Notes: a model not told the origin generated them from the letters alone. Shown: positions 8,811-19,430, counted from the first letter of the stretch. The stretch: DNA of 64,000 nucleotides from Nocardioides sp. Root240 (GCF_001428825.1 NZ_LMIT01000013.1:364917-428916), one strand, 5' to 3'. Numbers and translations are program-made.

Positions 8811-8981
8811 GTGGCAAGCCAGGACGAGGCCTTCCGTGTCCCCCGCTGGGCATGGCGCAGCCTGGGCGTCACGACCACAGCCGTGCTGCTGCTTGCCGGC
8901 GAGGTGCTGGGTGCGCTGGGCGCCGCGGTCTCGTTCGCCAGCGCCGAGGTGATCTTCGACGCCGCCGAGCTCGAGCGATGA
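8811..8981 (+). CDS. Small single-pass membrane protein, unknown function
   Basis: GTG at 8811 opens a 56-codon frame ending with TGA at 8979-8981. The product (MASQDEAFRVPRWAWRSLG...) has one hydrophobic stretch (about residues 20-46) flanked by a basic N-terminal side and an acidic C-terminus (FDAAELER). Third codon positions are almost all G or C, as in real genes here. It converges on prfB with 10 bp between stop codons. No family is recognised. Confidence 0.5.
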   Translation: MASQDEAFRVPRWAWRSLGVTTTAVLLLAGEVLGALGAAVSFASAEVIFDAAELER

Positions 8982-8991
8982 CCGCCGGGGA

Positions 8992-10110
8992 TCAGTTGTC
9001 GGCGGCGCTGTCGGCGCCCCGGCGCCAGCGGATGCCGGCCTCGAGGAAGCCGTCGATCTCGCCGTCGAACACCGCCTGCGGGTTGCCGGTCTCGTAGCCG
9101 GTGCGCAGGTCCTTGACGATCTGGTAGGGGTTCAGCACGTAGTTGCGCATCTGGTCGCCCCAGCTCGCGGCGACGTCGCCCTTGAGGTCCTTCTTGAGCG
9201 CGGCCTCCTCGGCCTTCTTCTTCGCGAGCAGCTTGGCCTTGAGGACGATCATCGCGGCCGCCTTGTTCTGCAGCTGCGACTTCTCGTTCTGGCAGGTCAC
9301 CACGATGCCGGTCGGGATGTGCGTGAGCCGGACGGCGGAGTCGGTGGTGTTGACCGACTGGCCGCCGGGTCCGCCGGAGCGGTAGACGTCGACCTTCACA
9401 TCGTTCTCGTCGACCTCGATGTCGTCGGTCTCCTCGAGCTGGGGCACGACCTCGACCGCGGCGAACGAGGTCTGGCGCCGGCCCTGGTTGTCGAACGGGC
9501 TGATCCGCACCAGGCGGTGGGTGCCGGCGTCGACGGAGAGGGTGCCGTACGCGTACGGCGCGTGGATCGCGAACTCGGCCGACTTGATGCCGGCCTCCTC
9601 GGCGTAGGAGACGTCGTAGACCTCGACGGGGTACTTGTTGCGCTCGGCCCAGCGGGTGTACATCCGCATCAGCATCTCGGCGAAGTCGGCGGCGTCCACG
9701 CCCCCGGCGCCGGAGCGGATGGTGACGATGGCCTCGCGCTCGTCGTAGTCGCCGGAGAGCAGCGTGCGCACCTCGAGACCCTCGACGGCCTTCTTGATCC
9801 GCGCCAGCTCCCCGTCGGCCTCGGCCAGGACGTCGGCGTCGGCCTCCTCCGCGGCGAGCTCGGCGAGGACCGCGAGGTCGTCGATGCGCTGCTGGAGCCC
9901 CCGGAACCGGTCGACCTGGCCCTGGAGACCGGACAGGCGCCCGGTGACGCGGGTGGCGTTGGCCTGGTCGTCCCACAGGTCCGGCGCCGCGACCTGCTCG
10001 CCGAGGTCGGCGATCTCGCGCTCCATCCTCGGCAGGTCGAGGACCTGCTCGATGGTGTGCATCGTCGCAGTCAGCTGCTTGATCTCGGCGTCGTAATCGG
10101 GTCCAGCCAC
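8992..10110 (-). CDS. prfB: Peptide chain release factor 2
   Basis: RF2 reads UGA and UAA stop codons and triggers peptidyl-tRNA hydrolysis. The 372-aa product has the RF2 tripeptide SPF at residues 204-206 and the catalytic GGQ at 249-251. The best start is GTG 10110 ([13 protein letters not shown]), because residues further upstream in the open frame do not resemble the family. The frame runs uninterrupted through the N-terminal region where many bacteria place a programmed +1 frameshift, so that autoregulation is absent here. In related genomes prfB often directly precedes ftsE; here three plus-strand genes separate them. Confidence 0.96.
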   Translation of the reverse strand: MAGPDYDAEIKQLTATMHTIEQVLDLPRMEREIADLGEQVAAPDLWDDQANATRVTGRLSGLQGQVDRFRGLQQRIDDLAVLAELAAEEADADVLAEADGELARIKKAVEGLEVRTLLSGDYDEREAIVTIRSGAGGVDAADFAEMLMRMYTRWAERNKYPVEVYDVSYAEEAGIKSAEFAIHAPYAYGTLSVDAGTHRLVRISPFDNQGRRQTSFAAVEVVPQLEETDDIEVDENDVKVDVYRSGGPGGQSVNTTDSAVRLTHIPTGIVVTCQNEKSQLQNKAAAMIVLKAKLLAKKKAEEAALKKDLKGDVAASWGDQMRNYVLNPYQIVKDLRTGYETGNPQAVFDGEIDGFLEAGIRWRRGADSAADN

Positions 10111-10314
10111 AAGGAGCAAGGTTACGCACCCCGGGGCGACGGTGCCCAACCGCTGTCGTTCCAGCGACCCCTTCGCAAAGAAAAGTGAACTTCTTTCAGA
10201 AAACGGTGTGCGCCCCGTCACAAACCTGCTTGAATCCCCGAACTCCCTCCGCCACGCAGGCTCCCGCGCCTGTCCCTCTCGGGTGGCACCCCCCACCTCA
10301 CGGGACGGTGACGC

Positions 10315-13300
10315 ATGCTCCCAGCGCCGATCGACAGCCCTACCCCGCCCGGAAACCGCCATCGCGCGGCGACCGCCTTCAAGCGCCGCATGGCCTGGCT
10401 GAGTGTCCTCGCGACCGTGGTCGCCACGCTCGTCGCGTCCGGGGGCTCCCCCGCACGCGCCGTGCAGGCGACCGGCGACGAGGTGCCCGCCTGGACCACC
10501 GGGTGGTCGTGGACCTACGCGACGGTGTTCAACTACACCGCCGACGGCACGAACGTGACGATCAACGAGAACGTCACCTACACCGTCGCCGGGGTCGAGG
10601 ACTACCAGGGCCAGCCGGCGTACAAGCTGAACCTGACCGGCACGATCACCGGCGGCAACGGTACGGCGGCCGTCGACGGCGTCGGCAACGCCACGTTGTC
10701 GAACTTCTCCGGCACCGTGACCGGCACCCGCTTCATGCGGCGCTCGGACCTCGCGCTGCTGAAGGAGACCCAGGCCCAGGCGCTCGCCGCGAAGGCCCAG
10801 GTCTCGATCATCTCGGCGAACATCACCGCCAACATCAACCTCTCGATGGACCCGCGCCGCGGGTGGCGGCTGATCCAGTTCCCCACCGAGGCCGGCAACT
10901 CATGGATCAACGACACCACCGTCGACTACACCGGTGGGTTCAGCTACGACGCCGGCTCGCTCGGCGGCACCGGCTCCGACTCCTTCGACGGCAACTTCTC
11001 CTTCGCCGGCCCCACGACCGTGGCCAACGAGAGCATCGCCGTCCCGGCGGGCACCGTGAACACGCGCCGCTCGCGTGAGCAGAGCGCGGACGGCAGCACC
11101 CGGGCGACGATGTGGTACTCGCCGATCCACCGCAACGCAGGGCGCCTGCTGCTCGAGATCCCGCTCGACGGCGGCTCGCTCACCCTCGACCAGAAGCTCG
11201 CCTCGGCCAGCACCCCGGCCCCGTCGACCACGCTGACCAGCGGCATCACGCCGTCGCTCACCTGCGCCGGCGGCGACATCACCATCGCCGGCAAGCTCAG
11301 CTCGGGTGCCGCGGGCGTCCCGGTCGCCATCGCGCTCGACAAGTCGCCGGTCACCGCCGGCGCCTCGGCGACGACGTCCACGACCACCACCGCGGGCGGC
11401 AACTACACCGCCACCCTGCAGGCACCCTCCGAGTCCGACGGCTACGGCCGTGACGGCGTCCGCGGCAGCTGGGGCGTCGTCGTCACCGCCGGTGGCGCGG
11501 CCAGCACCGCCACCGTGCTGGTGACCCCGAAGAACTGCTCGGCACTGACCTACACCGGCGACGTCAGCGCCGCCCAGGGCACCAACGCCACCGTGTCGGC
11601 GACGCTCGTCGACAAGGCGGGCGGCAGCGTGGTCGGCAAGACGATCACCTTCGCCCTCTCCGGAGGAGCCACCACGACCGGTACGACGGACGCCAGCGGC
11701 GTCGCGTCGGCGTCCATCGCCGTCGCGGGCCCGCCGCGCAGCGCCACCATCACGGCGTCGTACGCCGGCAGCGCGAGCCTCGAGGCCGCCTCCGCCCAGT
11801 CCGCGTTCACCGTCGGCGCCATCACGACGTCGACCACGGTCAGCGCCGACCCGTCCGTCGTCACCATCGGCGACCCGGTCCGCTTCCACGCCCACGTCAC
11901 CCCGTCGCACGGCGGGAACCCGGGCGGCACCGTGCAGTTCCGCGTCAACGGCTCCGACTTCGGTGCGGCCGTCGCGCTGACCGACGGCGAGGCGACCAGC
12001 GCCGCGCTCTCCACGCTCGGCCTCGGCGACCACACCGTCGTCGCGGTCTACAACGGCACCAGCGACCACGTCGGCAGCACCTCGGCCGCCGTCACCTTCC
12101 GGGTCCGCGAGCCGCTGCGGCCGACCACGACCGCCTCCACCGTCGACCCGTCCAGTGCGGTCTTCGGCCAGCCGGTCACCCTCGGCGCCACGGTCTCCAC
12201 GGCCACCGGCACCCCGACCGGCGACGTGGTCTTCACGGTCGACGGCAACGAGGTCGGTCGGGCGGCGGTCGCGGCCAACGGTGCCGCGAGCACGACCGTC
12301 ACCGACCTGCCGGTCGGCAGCAACCCGGTCGTCGCGACCTACGCCGGCGACGACGTGTTCGGGCCCAGCTCGGCCTCGCCGAGGACGGTGACCGTCAGCA
12401 AGGCCGCGGTCGAGGTCACCCTCACCGCGTCCGACGACACGACCGTGACCGGCGAGGCCGTCGGCCTCACCGCCACCGTCGCGGTCCTCTCCCCCGGTGG
12501 CGGTACGCCGGACGGCACCGTCCAGCTGCTCGTCGACGGCAACGCCACCGGTGCTCCTGTCGCGCTGACCAACGGCTCGGCGAGCTTCGCGCCGCTGACC
12601 TCGCTCACCGCGGGATCGCATACCCTGGCGGCGGCGTACTCGGGCAGCGCCCGGTACCTCACCGACTCCGACCAGGTCCAGCAGCAGGTCACGCAGGCCG
12701 ACACCGCGGTCGCGCTCGTCGCGAACCCGTCGCCGTCGCTGCAGGACCAGGAGGTCCGGTTCACCGCGACCGTCGCGGCGACCAGCCCCGGCTCGGGCTC
12801 CCCGACCGGCACAGTGACCTTCTTCGCCGGCAGCGACTCGATCGGCTCGGCGCCGCTGTCCGGTGGCTCCGCGGTGCTCGAGGTCTCCGACCTGGCGCCC
12901 GGCTCCTACCAGGTCACCGCCCGCTACGCCGGTGACGACGACTACCGGTCGAGCGAGTCCAGCCCGATCAGCCACACGGTCATCGAGGGCTCCGCGGTCG
13001 TCGAGACCACGACCACGCTGACCTCGAGCGCCAACCCGTCGACGTACGGCGAGCTGATCACCTTCCGCGCCCAGGTCGCGGCCGGTGACGGGACCCCCGT
13101 GGGCACCGTCCAGTTCTCGGTCGACGGCCAGGACTTCGGCGACCCGGTCGCCGTCGGCTCCGACGGCGTCGCCGAGAGCGCGACGCTCGCCTCGCCGGAC
13201 CCCGGCGACCACACGGTGATCGCGGCGTTCACCCCGCAGCCGGGCTTCTCCGGCAGCGGCGACATCCTCACCCAGACCGTCCGGGCAGCCGGGGTGGACG

Positions 13301-14184
13301 TCGACCTGACGTCGACCGACGCCGACGCCCAGGTCGGTGACGAGGTGCGGTTCCACGCCGCGGTCTCCTCGCAGGTGACCGGGACGGGCGTCCCCACCGG
13401 GTTCGTCCAGTTCTCGGTCGACGGCCAGCCGGTCGGCGACGCGGTCGAGCTCGTGGACGGCGAGGCGAGCAGCCCCGCGGTCGACGACCTCACGCCGGGC
13501 GCCCACACGGTCACGGCGCTGTACTCCGGCGACGTGCACTTCGCCCCGGCGCTCGCCGAGATCGGCCAGTCGGTGTCGAAGGTCGCCACCACGACCAACC
13601 TGACGCTCTCGTCGGGTGTCACCACCTACGGCGACAACCTGCGGCTGACCGCCCGGGTCCAGCCGGCCACCGGTGACCTCGGTGTCCCGACCGGCACGGT
13701 GACCTTCTACGCCGACGGCCAGGCGATCGGGTCCGTCCCGGTCGCACCGGTCGCCGGTGGCAGCGCCGAGGCCTCGCTCGACACGGCCGCCCTGACCGCT
13801 GGTGCCCACCAGCTGAAGGCTGTCTACAACGGCAGCCCGACCCACAGCGGCAGCACCTCCACGGTCCGCAGCGTGACCGTCGCCAAGCGCGCGACGGCCG
13901 TGAAGGCCGAGGCGGCGGTGGTCTCCCTGACCCCGCTGGGCCTGCCCCTGGGGCAGCTCCGGGTCACGGTCACCGCCGGTGGCAGCCCGCTCGCCGGCGT
14001 ACCGGTCGAGTTCAAGGTCGGCGCCAACGTCGTGTGCGTCGCTCCGACCAACGCGGTGGGCGTCGCGACCTGCAACGCCGCCTCGCAGCTGGTGGCCCTG
14101 GTCCTGAACGCGGGCTACACCGCGAGCTTCCTCGGGGACGCCAACCACCTCTCGTCCACGGCGCGCGGCGCCATCCTCAAGTGA
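10315..14184 (+). CDS. Large secreted Ig-like repeat protein (paralog 1)
   Basis: The 1289-aa protein has a long basic N-terminus and a signal peptide ([24 protein letters not shown], cleaved near ARAV). A unique N-terminal domain rich in Asn, Thr and Gly (about 50-300) follows, then two Big_1-like domains (about 300-500, with TTDASGVA), seven Big_3-type Ig repeats (about 505-1190) and a C-terminal Big_1-like domain with a Cys pair (VCVAP...ATCNA). There is no LPXTG, TM anchor or lipobox, so it is released or non-covalently surface-held; adhesion or extracellular structure is inferred. ATG 10390 is an alternative start. It forms an operon with the paralog starting 26 bp downstream. Confidence 0.85.
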   Translation: MLPAPIDSPTPPGNRHRAATAFKRRMAWLSVLATVVATLVASGGSPARAVQATGDEVPAWTTGWSWTYATVFNYTADGTNVTINENVTYTVAGVEDYQGQPAYKLNLTGTITGGNGTAAVDGVGNATLSNFSGTVTGTRFMRRSDLALLKETQAQALAAKAQVSIISANITANINLSMDPRRGWRLIQFPTEAGNSWINDTTVDYTGGFSYDAGSLGGTGSDSFDGNFSFAGPTTVANESIAVPAGTVNTRRSREQSADGSTRATMWYSPIHRNAGRLLLEIPLDGGSLTLDQKLASASTPAPSTTLTSGITPSLTCAGGDITIAGKLSSGAAGVPVAIALDKSPVTAGASATTSTTTTAGGNYTATLQAPSESDGYGRDGVRGSWGVVVTAGGAASTATVLVTPKNCSALTYTGDVSAAQGTNATVSATLVDKAGGSVVGKTITFALSGGATTTGTTDASGVASASIAVAGPPRSATITASYAGSASLEAASAQSAFTVGAITTSTTVSADPSVVTIGDPVRFHAHVTPSHGGNPGGTVQFRVNGSDFGAAVALTDGEATSAALSTLGLGDHTVVAVYNGTSDHVGSTSAAVTFRVREPLRPTTTASTVDPSSAVFGQPVTLGATVSTATGTPTGDVVFTVDGNEVGRAAVAANGAASTTVTDLPVGSNPVVATYAGDDVFGPSSASPRTVTVSKAAVEVTLTASDDTTVTGEAVGLTATVAVLSPGGGTPDGTVQLLVDGNATGAPVALTNGSASFAPLTSLTAGSHTLAAAYSGSARYLTDSDQVQQQVTQADTAVALVANPSPSLQDQEVRFTATVAATSPGSGSPTGTVTFFAGSDSIGSAPLSGGSAVLEVSDLAPGSYQVTARYAGDDDYRSSESSPISHTVIEGSAVVETTTTLTSSANPSTYGELITFRAQVAAGDGTPVGTVQFSVDGQDFGDPVAVGSDGVAESATLASPDPGDHTVIAAFTPQPGFSGSGDILTQTVRAAGVDVDLTSTDADAQVGDEVRFHAAVSSQVTGTGVPTGFVQFSVDGQPVGDAVELVDGEASSPAVDDLTPGAHTVTALYSGDVHFAPALAEIGQSVSKVATTTNLTLSSGVTTYGDNLRLTARVQPATGDLGVPTGTVTFYADGQAIGSVPVAPVAGGSAEASLDTAALTAGAHQLKAVYNGSPTHSGSTSTVRSVTVAKRATAVKAEAAVVSLTPLGLPLGQLRVTVTAGGSPLAGVPVEFKVGANVVCVAPTNAVGVATCNAASQLVALVLNAGYTASFLGDANHLSSTARGAILK
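11827..13890 (+). repeat. Seven tandem Ig-like (Big_3-type) repeats in paralog 1
   Basis: The repeat unit of about 95 codons carries the pattern TxTxLxxxxxPxxxGxxVxFxAxV...GTPTGTVQFxVDG...LxxGxHTVxAxYxGD. Seven diverged copies run in tandem. This is a protein-level repeat and the DNA copies are not identical. Confidence 0.8.
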
Positions 14185-14210
14185 GTCCGGCCATGGTGAA
14201 AGGAAATCCC

Positions 14211-17200
14211 GTGCGCAGACTGATCTCCCTCGTCGCTGCGTCGACGCTGGCCCTCGGCACCCCGGTACTGCTGGCCTCGTCGGCAGCAGCCGACATCACA
14301 GCACCCGCGGCGAACGCGGTGCTCCGTGGCAACGCCACCATCTCGGCGGGTGGCGCCTCCGACGGCACCGGCTGCCTCAGCGGCAGCAGCCCGCAGACCA
14401 CGCTGCAGCTGATCAACAGCGGCAACACGGTCGTCTTCGAGAGCGTGCAGGGCGGGACCGGCGCCAAGTCGGCCACCTTCGACACGCACGCCTACGCCAA
14501 CGGCGCCTACACGGCGCGGGCGATCGAGCGGAAGCGCTCCGGCTTCCTCTACTGCACCAACAGCACCAACACGACCAACCGGTCGGTGACGATCGACAAC
14601 ATCACCCAGCTCGCCTACACCGGCGCGACCGAGGGCCCGCAGAACACCTCGGTCACGGCGAAGGCGACGCTCACCGACCCCAACCTGGCGTCCTCCGTGG
14701 TGCCCGGCCAGACGGTGACCTTCTCGCTGTCGGGCGGTACGTCCGTCAACGCCACGACCGACGCCAACGGCGTCGCCACGGCGTCGCTGCCGATCTCCGG
14801 TCCGCCGCGCTCGGCGAGCGTCACCGCGTCCTTCGCGCAGACGTCGTTCTACAAGCCGTCGTCGGCCTCGACGCCCTTCACGGTGCAGAAGAACCCGTCG
14901 ACGACCACGGTCGTGCAGCCGACCCCGGTCGTGCACGGCCAGGCAGCGTCCTTCACCGCGCAGGTGGTCCGGGTCAACGGGACCAGTGATCCGACCGGCA
15001 CCGTCCAGTTCACCATCGACGGCGACGACTTCGGCACCCCCGTCGCGGTGAGCGGCGGTACGGCGACGTCGGGCTCCATCGCGACGCTCAGCACCGGCAA
15101 CCACGCCATCGGCGCCCGGTTCAACGGCGACGGCAACCTGCTCGCCAGCACTGCGACCGACAAGACGTTGGTCGTCGGCAAGGCGCCCACCTCGACGGTG
15201 CTGACCAGCACCGGATCGCCGACCGTCACCGGCCAGGCCGTCACCTTCAGCGCCGAGGTCGACGTCGTCGCCCCCGGCGCCGGCGACCCCGCCGGCGGTG
15301 TCCAGTTCACCATCGACGGCGACCCCTACGGCACCGCGATCCCGCTCGACGGCGACACCGCCGAGCTGACCGTGAGCAACCTGACGCCCGGCAACCACGA
15401 CGTGCAGGCGACGTACAACGGCAACGCGGACTTCGCCTCCAGCAGCTCGGCGACGCTCACCCATGGCGTCAACCGCGCGGACACGAGCCTCGCGCTCAGC
15501 AGCTCGAACGACGACGCCGTCGCGGGCGAGCCGCTCACCTTCACCGCCGAGGTCGACGTGGTCGGTCCCGGCACGGGTCAGCCGACCGGCACCGTCCAGT
15601 TCTTCGCCGACGGTGACCCGATCGGTGCCCCGGTGCCGCTCAACAACGGCACCGCGGTCTCCCCGGCCACCGGCCTCGACGCCGGCGAGCACGTCATCAC
15701 CGCCAACTACGAGGGTGACGACAAGTTCGCGGGCGCCGCGGACAGCCTCGACCAGGAGGTCGCGGCGGCACACACCACCACCGCCGTCACCACCTCGCCG
15801 AACCCCTCGGTCGTCGGCCAGGAGATCACCGTCTCCGCGACCGTCAGCCCGGTCAGCCCTGCCACGGGCACCCCGGAGGGGGCGGTCCAGTTCGAGATCG
15901 ACGGCCAGCCCGGTCCGTTCGCGACGCTGGTCGACGGTGCCGCCGAGATCCAGCTCAGCACGCTGGCCCGCGGTGCGCACACGGTGAGGGCGACGTACCT
16001 CAGCGCCGACCCGAACTTCGTCACCAGCACCTCGCCGGTGGCCAACCACACCGTCAACAAGGCGTCGACCAAGACGGTCGTCTCCAGCTCGGCGCCGGTG
16101 TCGGCCTTCGGCCAGCCGGTGACCTTCACCGCGGCGGTCTCGGTCCTCGCCCCCGGCGCGGGCTCGCCCTCCGGGACGATCACCTTCACCGACGGCAGCA
16201 CCGTCCTCGGCACGGCCGACGTCGACTCCAGCACCGGCGGCGTCGGCTCGATCACCGTGGACGACCTCGGTGTCGGGCAGCACGCGATCGTGGCGACGTA
16301 CGACGGCGACAACAGCTTCAACGGCAGCAACGGCTCGGTCGCGCAGAAGGTCCAGCGGGCCCAGACCTCGACCGTCGTGACGTCGTCGGCGAACCCCTCG
16401 CAGTCGGGCCAGGGCGTGCGCTTCACCGCGCAGGTCAGCCCGGTCGCCCCGGGCGCCGGCAACCCGACCGGCACCGTCCAGTTCACGGTCAACGGCGCCA
16501 ACCTCGGTGGTCCGGTGGCCGTGGCGAACGGCTCGGCCCAGAGCAACGCGTTCAGCTCGCTGTCGCCCGGCACCTACCGGATCTCCGCGGTCTACAGCGG
16601 TGACTCCCGGTTCGTCGCCAGCACGGGCGTGCTCGACCAGGGCAACGGCCAGAACGTCGCCAAGGGTTCGACGAGCACGGCGCTGGAGTCCGACGACGCG
16701 ACCTCCGACCACGGCCAGACGGTGACCTTCACCGCCACGGTCACGGCACTCGCCCCGGCCACGGGCAAGCCCACCGGCACGGTCCAGTTCTGGCGCGGCG
16801 GCACCCTGCTCGGCGCGACCGGCCTGACGCCGGCCTCGGCGGCGGGGACCAGCACGGCGTCGTTCGCGACGGCGGCGCTGGCGCCCGGACAGCACGAGGT
16901 CCGTGCGGTCTACGTCGGCAACTTCAACTTCGAGGGCAGCACCGCCACGACCACGCAGACGGTCGGCTCCGTCGGCACGGTCACCGGCATCGCCTCGGAC
17001 GCGAACCCGATCGTGTACGGCGACACGGTGACCCTCACCGCCACCGTCGCGAACGGTGCCCCCGGTGCGAGCACCCCGACCGGCTCGGTCGTGTTCCGCT
17101 CCGACGGCAACGTCCTCGGCTCGGCCGACCTGTCCACCTCCGGCGGCGCGACCACGGCGTCCCTCGAGGTCGAGGGCCTGACCGGCGGCAACCACGAGGT

Positions 17201-17576
17201 CACCGCGACGTACAGCGGCGACGGCTCGCACGCCACCAGCACGTCCCCGGTGCTGCTGCAGGTGGTGGACCGCGCGACCCCGACGCTGGTGGCGCACGAC
17301 GTGGCGGACATGCCGCAGGACAACTGGTCGCGCGTGGAGGCGAACCTGTACGGCCTGGGCGGCGTGCCGCTCGCCGGTCAGGCGATCACCTTCACCACGG
17401 CCCCGTTCCAGGCCGGTCAGTGCGACCGGGTGACGGACGCGAACGGCTACGCCATGTGTGACGCGCCGATGCGGATCGGTGCGCTCATCCTGCAGGGCTT
17501 CGAGGTGTGGTTCGCCGGCAACCAGAACTACGCCCCGGCCCACGCGTCGATGGTCTGGGAGGACCCGAACGACTGA
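14211..17576 (+). CDS. Large secreted Ig-like repeat protein (paralog 2)
   Basis: GTG 14211 is chosen because AAAGGA sits 6 bases upstream (14199-14204); an in-frame ATG at 14193 is the alternative. The protein of about 1121 aa has a signal peptide (VRRLISLVAAS...ASSAAAD) and a short unique N-domain with two Cys. It then has one Big_1-like domain (about 125-225) closely similar to that of paralog 1 (both contain GPPRSA), eight Big_3-type repeats and a terminal domain with a Cys pair (GQCDRVTDANGYAMCDA). No anchor motif is present. It ends just before a strong terminator at 17596-17641. Function unknown; surface or extracellular adhesion is the usual role of such arrays. Confidence 0.85.
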   Translation: MRRLISLVAASTLALGTPVLLASSAAADITAPAANAVLRGNATISAGGASDGTGCLSGSSPQTTLQLINSGNTVVFESVQGGTGAKSATFDTHAYANGAYTARAIERKRSGFLYCTNSTNTTNRSVTIDNITQLAYTGATEGPQNTSVTAKATLTDPNLASSVVPGQTVTFSLSGGTSVNATTDANGVATASLPISGPPRSASVTASFAQTSFYKPSSASTPFTVQKNPSTTTVVQPTPVVHGQAASFTAQVVRVNGTSDPTGTVQFTIDGDDFGTPVAVSGGTATSGSIATLSTGNHAIGARFNGDGNLLASTATDKTLVVGKAPTSTVLTSTGSPTVTGQAVTFSAEVDVVAPGAGDPAGGVQFTIDGDPYGTAIPLDGDTAELTVSNLTPGNHDVQATYNGNADFASSSSATLTHGVNRADTSLALSSSNDDAVAGEPLTFTAEVDVVGPGTGQPTGTVQFFADGDPIGAPVPLNNGTAVSPATGLDAGEHVITANYEGDDKFAGAADSLDQEVAAAHTTTAVTTSPNPSVVGQEITVSATVSPVSPATGTPEGAVQFEIDGQPGPFATLVDGAAEIQLSTLARGAHTVRATYLSADPNFVTSTSPVANHTVNKASTKTVVSSSAPVSAFGQPVTFTAAVSVLAPGAGSPSGTITFTDGSTVLGTADVDSSTGGVGSITVDDLGVGQHAIVATYDGDNSFNGSNGSVAQKVQRAQTSTVVTSSANPSQSGQGVRFTAQVSPVAPGAGNPTGTVQFTVNGANLGGPVAVANGSAQSNAFSSLSPGTYRISAVYSGDSRFVASTGVLDQGNGQNVAKGSTSTALESDDATSDHGQTVTFTATVTALAPATGKPTGTVQFWRGGTLLGATGLTPASAAGTSTASFATAALAPGQHEVRAVYVGNFNFEGSTATTTQTVGSVGTVTGIASDANPIVYGDTVTLTATVANGAPGASTPTGSVVFRSDGNVLGSADLSTSGGATTASLEVEGLTGGNHEVTATYSGDGSHATSTSPVLLQVVDRATPTLVAHDVADMPQDNWSRVEANLYGLGGVPLAGQAITFTTAPFQAGQCDRVTDANGYAMCDAPMRIGALILQGFEVWFAGNQNYAPAHASMVWEDPND
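14898..17275 (+). repeat. Eight tandem Ig-like (Big_3-type) repeats in paralog 2
   Basis: Eight units of about 95-100 codons each contain variants of PTGTVQFTIDGDxxG and GxHxVxATYxGD. They are aligned head to tail and more regular than the array in paralog 1. Confidence 0.8.
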
Positions 17577-17595
17577 GCCATCCCCCTCCCCCACG

Positions 17596-17641
17596 AGAGC
17601 TGCCCGTGGCGACTTCGGTCGCCTCGGGCAGCTCTTCTTTT
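17596..17641 (+). terminator. Rho-independent terminator after paralog 2
   Basis: AGAGCTGCCCG (17596-17606) pairs with CGGGCAGCTCT (17625-17635). An inner GGCGAC-TTCG-GTCGCC stem-loop makes one long hairpin, and TTCTTTTA follows. This is the clearest canonical terminator in the window, and it separates paralog 2 from paralog 3. Confidence 0.9.
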
Positions 17642-17700
17642 ACTTGCCTGTTCCTGCCAATTCGCCTTCGCCGGGGCGGTTCGGCTGTTTCAATCGACGG

Positions 17701-18993
17701 ATGCTCCTGGTACGTCGCCTGCTCGTCGCCCTGCTCCTGACGGCGCCGCTCGTCGCCACCGGCCCGGTGCCGCTGCCGGCCGCGCGGGCCGACGACGGGC
17801 GGGAGCCGGCCTATCTCGTGCTCTCCCCGCACGAGATCTGGTCGTTCTACGGCGATCCCGTCGACGTGACGGTCTACGGCCTCTCGGAGGCGGGCCCGGT
17901 CCTCAGTCCGGTCACCGTGTTCGCGAGCGGTCGCGCGGTCGGAACTGCTGCGCTCGAGCCCACCGGCAACGCCTGGAGCGAGGCGCACTTCACCTTCCCC
18001 GGGCATCTCGAACCCGGCTCCTACACGCTCTACGCCACGTTCGCTGGAGACGACCGGTTCGCCCCGGCATCGACGCACGAGTACCCCTACGACGTGGTGC
18101 CTGCCGAGACCTCCGTCAGCGTGACCGCGAGTCCGGCCACACCGTGGGCACAGCAGCGCGTCACGGTGACCGCCACGGTCACTCCGTCGACCGACGCCGC
18201 GGAGCTGACGGGGACCGTCACCTTCCGTGACCGCGACGACGTCGTTGCCGTCCGTCCCGTCGGGGAGGACGGCACAGCGAGCGTCACGACCGAGGTGCCG
18301 GCGGGTTCGACCAGGATCGTCGCCAGGTACTCGGGGGACGCCCACTTCGAGTACTCCGAAGGACAGGTCGACCTCTACGGACGCCTCGTCCCGACCACCA
18401 CCTCCGTCACCCACCAGGGCGGCTCGTTGACCTACGGCGACCCTGTACACCTCGACGGCCTGGTGACCTCCACCGTCGCGGACATGGGCGCCCCGACCGG
18501 CGGCGCAGTCACCTTCACCGTCGACGGGCACGCGGTCGGCACCGTTGCTCCCGTTCCCGGCGCCGGCGTGACCTCCCTCGCCGGTCTCGACCTCGACACC
18601 CTCGGCGCCGGGCCGCACCGGGTCGGGGCGTCGTACGGATCCAGTCCGGGGTTCGAACCCAGCACCGCGACGTCCTTCGACCTCGTGGTCGCGAAGCGCG
18701 CGACCACGATGAGCGCCGCGCCCGTGTTCCTCGGCCTGAACCCCTTCGCGATGCCGAACGGCGTGCTCCGCGCGACGGTGCGAGGCGGGGGCACGGTGAC
18801 AGCCGGGCTGCCGGTGACGTTCACGGCCGGCAGGACCGCGCTCTGCACGGCGACCACGGACGCCTCCGGCGTCGCGATCTGCGACGCCCGCACCCAGAAA
18901 CTGGCGCTGACGCTCAACGGCGGGTACGTCGCGACCTTCGCCGGCGACGCCAACAACCTCGGCTCGTCCGCACGCGGCAACCTGGTCGGCTGA
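17701..18993 (+). CDS. Secreted Ig-like domain protein (short paralog 3)
   Basis: The 430-aa protein has a signal peptide (MLLVRRLLVALLLTAPLVA..., cleaved near ARADD), then three Ig-like domains (about 38-130, 132-225, 226-330). Its C-terminal domain is clearly homologous to that of paralog 1: KRAT opening, a Cys pair in [17 protein letters not shown], and an FAGDANNLGSSARG end matching [14 protein letters not shown]. It has fewer repeats than its neighbours and its own transcription unit. It converges on the Tad locus with 2 bp between stops. No membrane anchor is seen. Confidence 0.82.
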   Translation: MLLVRRLLVALLLTAPLVATGPVPLPAARADDGREPAYLVLSPHEIWSFYGDPVDVTVYGLSEAGPVLSPVTVFASGRAVGTAALEPTGNAWSEAHFTFPGHLEPGSYTLYATFAGDDRFAPASTHEYPYDVVPAETSVSVTASPATPWAQQRVTVTATVTPSTDAAELTGTVTFRDRDDVVAVRPVGEDGTASVTTEVPAGSTRIVARYSGDAHFEYSEGQVDLYGRLVPTTTSVTHQGGSLTYGDPVHLDGLVTSTVADMGAPTGGAVTFTVDGHAVGTVAPVPGAGVTSLAGLDLDTLGAGPHRVGASYGSSPGFEPSTATSFDLVVAKRATTMSAAPVFLGLNPFAMPNGVLRATVRGGGTVTAGLPVTFTAGRTALCTATTDASGVAICDARTQKLALTLNGGYVATFAGDANNLGSSARGNLVG

Positions 18994-18995
18994 CC

Positions 18996-19430
18996 TCACT
19001 CCTCCGGATCGACGACCGCGGAGCCGACCGAACGGACCGACGGCCGCTCCGGGCCGCCCGGGAGCGAGAGCGGCAGGTCGACCGGCGCGACCAGCTCGAC
19101 GACCACCCGGTCGCCGTCGACGTGCACGACCGCCCGGAGGCCCGGGTGGTCCTGCTCGGCCCCGGAGTCGCGGAGGTAGGCCCGCACGGCCCGCTCGGCC
19201 TCGCGGTCGCTGATCGCGAGGTCGTCGCGGGCGAGTCCGCCGTCGTACGCGTCCCTGCCCTGCGCACCGAGGTCGGCCCCCTGCAGCGCGGCGCCGTCGG
19301 CCAGCTCGTCGAGTCGCTGGCGGGCGAGGAAGGCGGCGCTCGCGTCGACCACGACGGCGACCAGCAGCAGGATCACCGCCATGAACGCGATGATCAGCGG
19401 CGTCGAGCTGCCGCGCTCGTCACGAATCAT
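18996..19430 (-). CDS. TadE/TadG-like Flp pilus assembly protein (Rv3660c-neighbour type)
   Basis: The 144-aa protein has a short N-terminus (MIRDERGSSTPL) and one TM helix (about residues 10-32). An extracytoplasmic domain follows, with helix-rich ARQRLDELADGAALQGAD, as in TadG-like pseudopilins. The GS(S/A)T motif before the hydrophobic helix is the TadE/G signature. ATG 19430 overlaps the stop of the upstream gene (ATGA), so translation is coupled. It is the last gene of the Tad operon. Confidence 0.75.
   Translation of the reverse strand: MIRDERGSSTPLIIAFMAVILLLVAVVVDASAAFLARQRLDELADGAALQGADLGAQGRDAYDGGLARDDLAISDREAERAVRAYLRDSGAEQDHPGLRAVVHVDGDRVVVELVAPVDLPLSLPGGPERPSVRSVGSAVVDPEE

Noticed and set aside
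9960-10110. Programmed +1 frameshift in prfB
   Set aside because: The RF2 reading frame is continuous from GTG 10110 through the usual shift site, with no internal UGA and no Shine-Dalgarno-like element.
10900-17594. Very long minus-strand open frames (about 1080 and 1160 codons) opposite the Ig-repeat genes
   Set aside because: High GC and repetitive codon use leave few stop codons on the opposite strand. The translations are Arg/Gly/Ala-rich without domains, while the plus-strand proteins show clear signal peptides and Ig repeats.
18648-18662. GGGTTCGAACCC resembling a tRNA T-arm
   Set aside because: It lies inside the coding region of Ig paralog 3, with no acceptor stem or anticodon arm around it.
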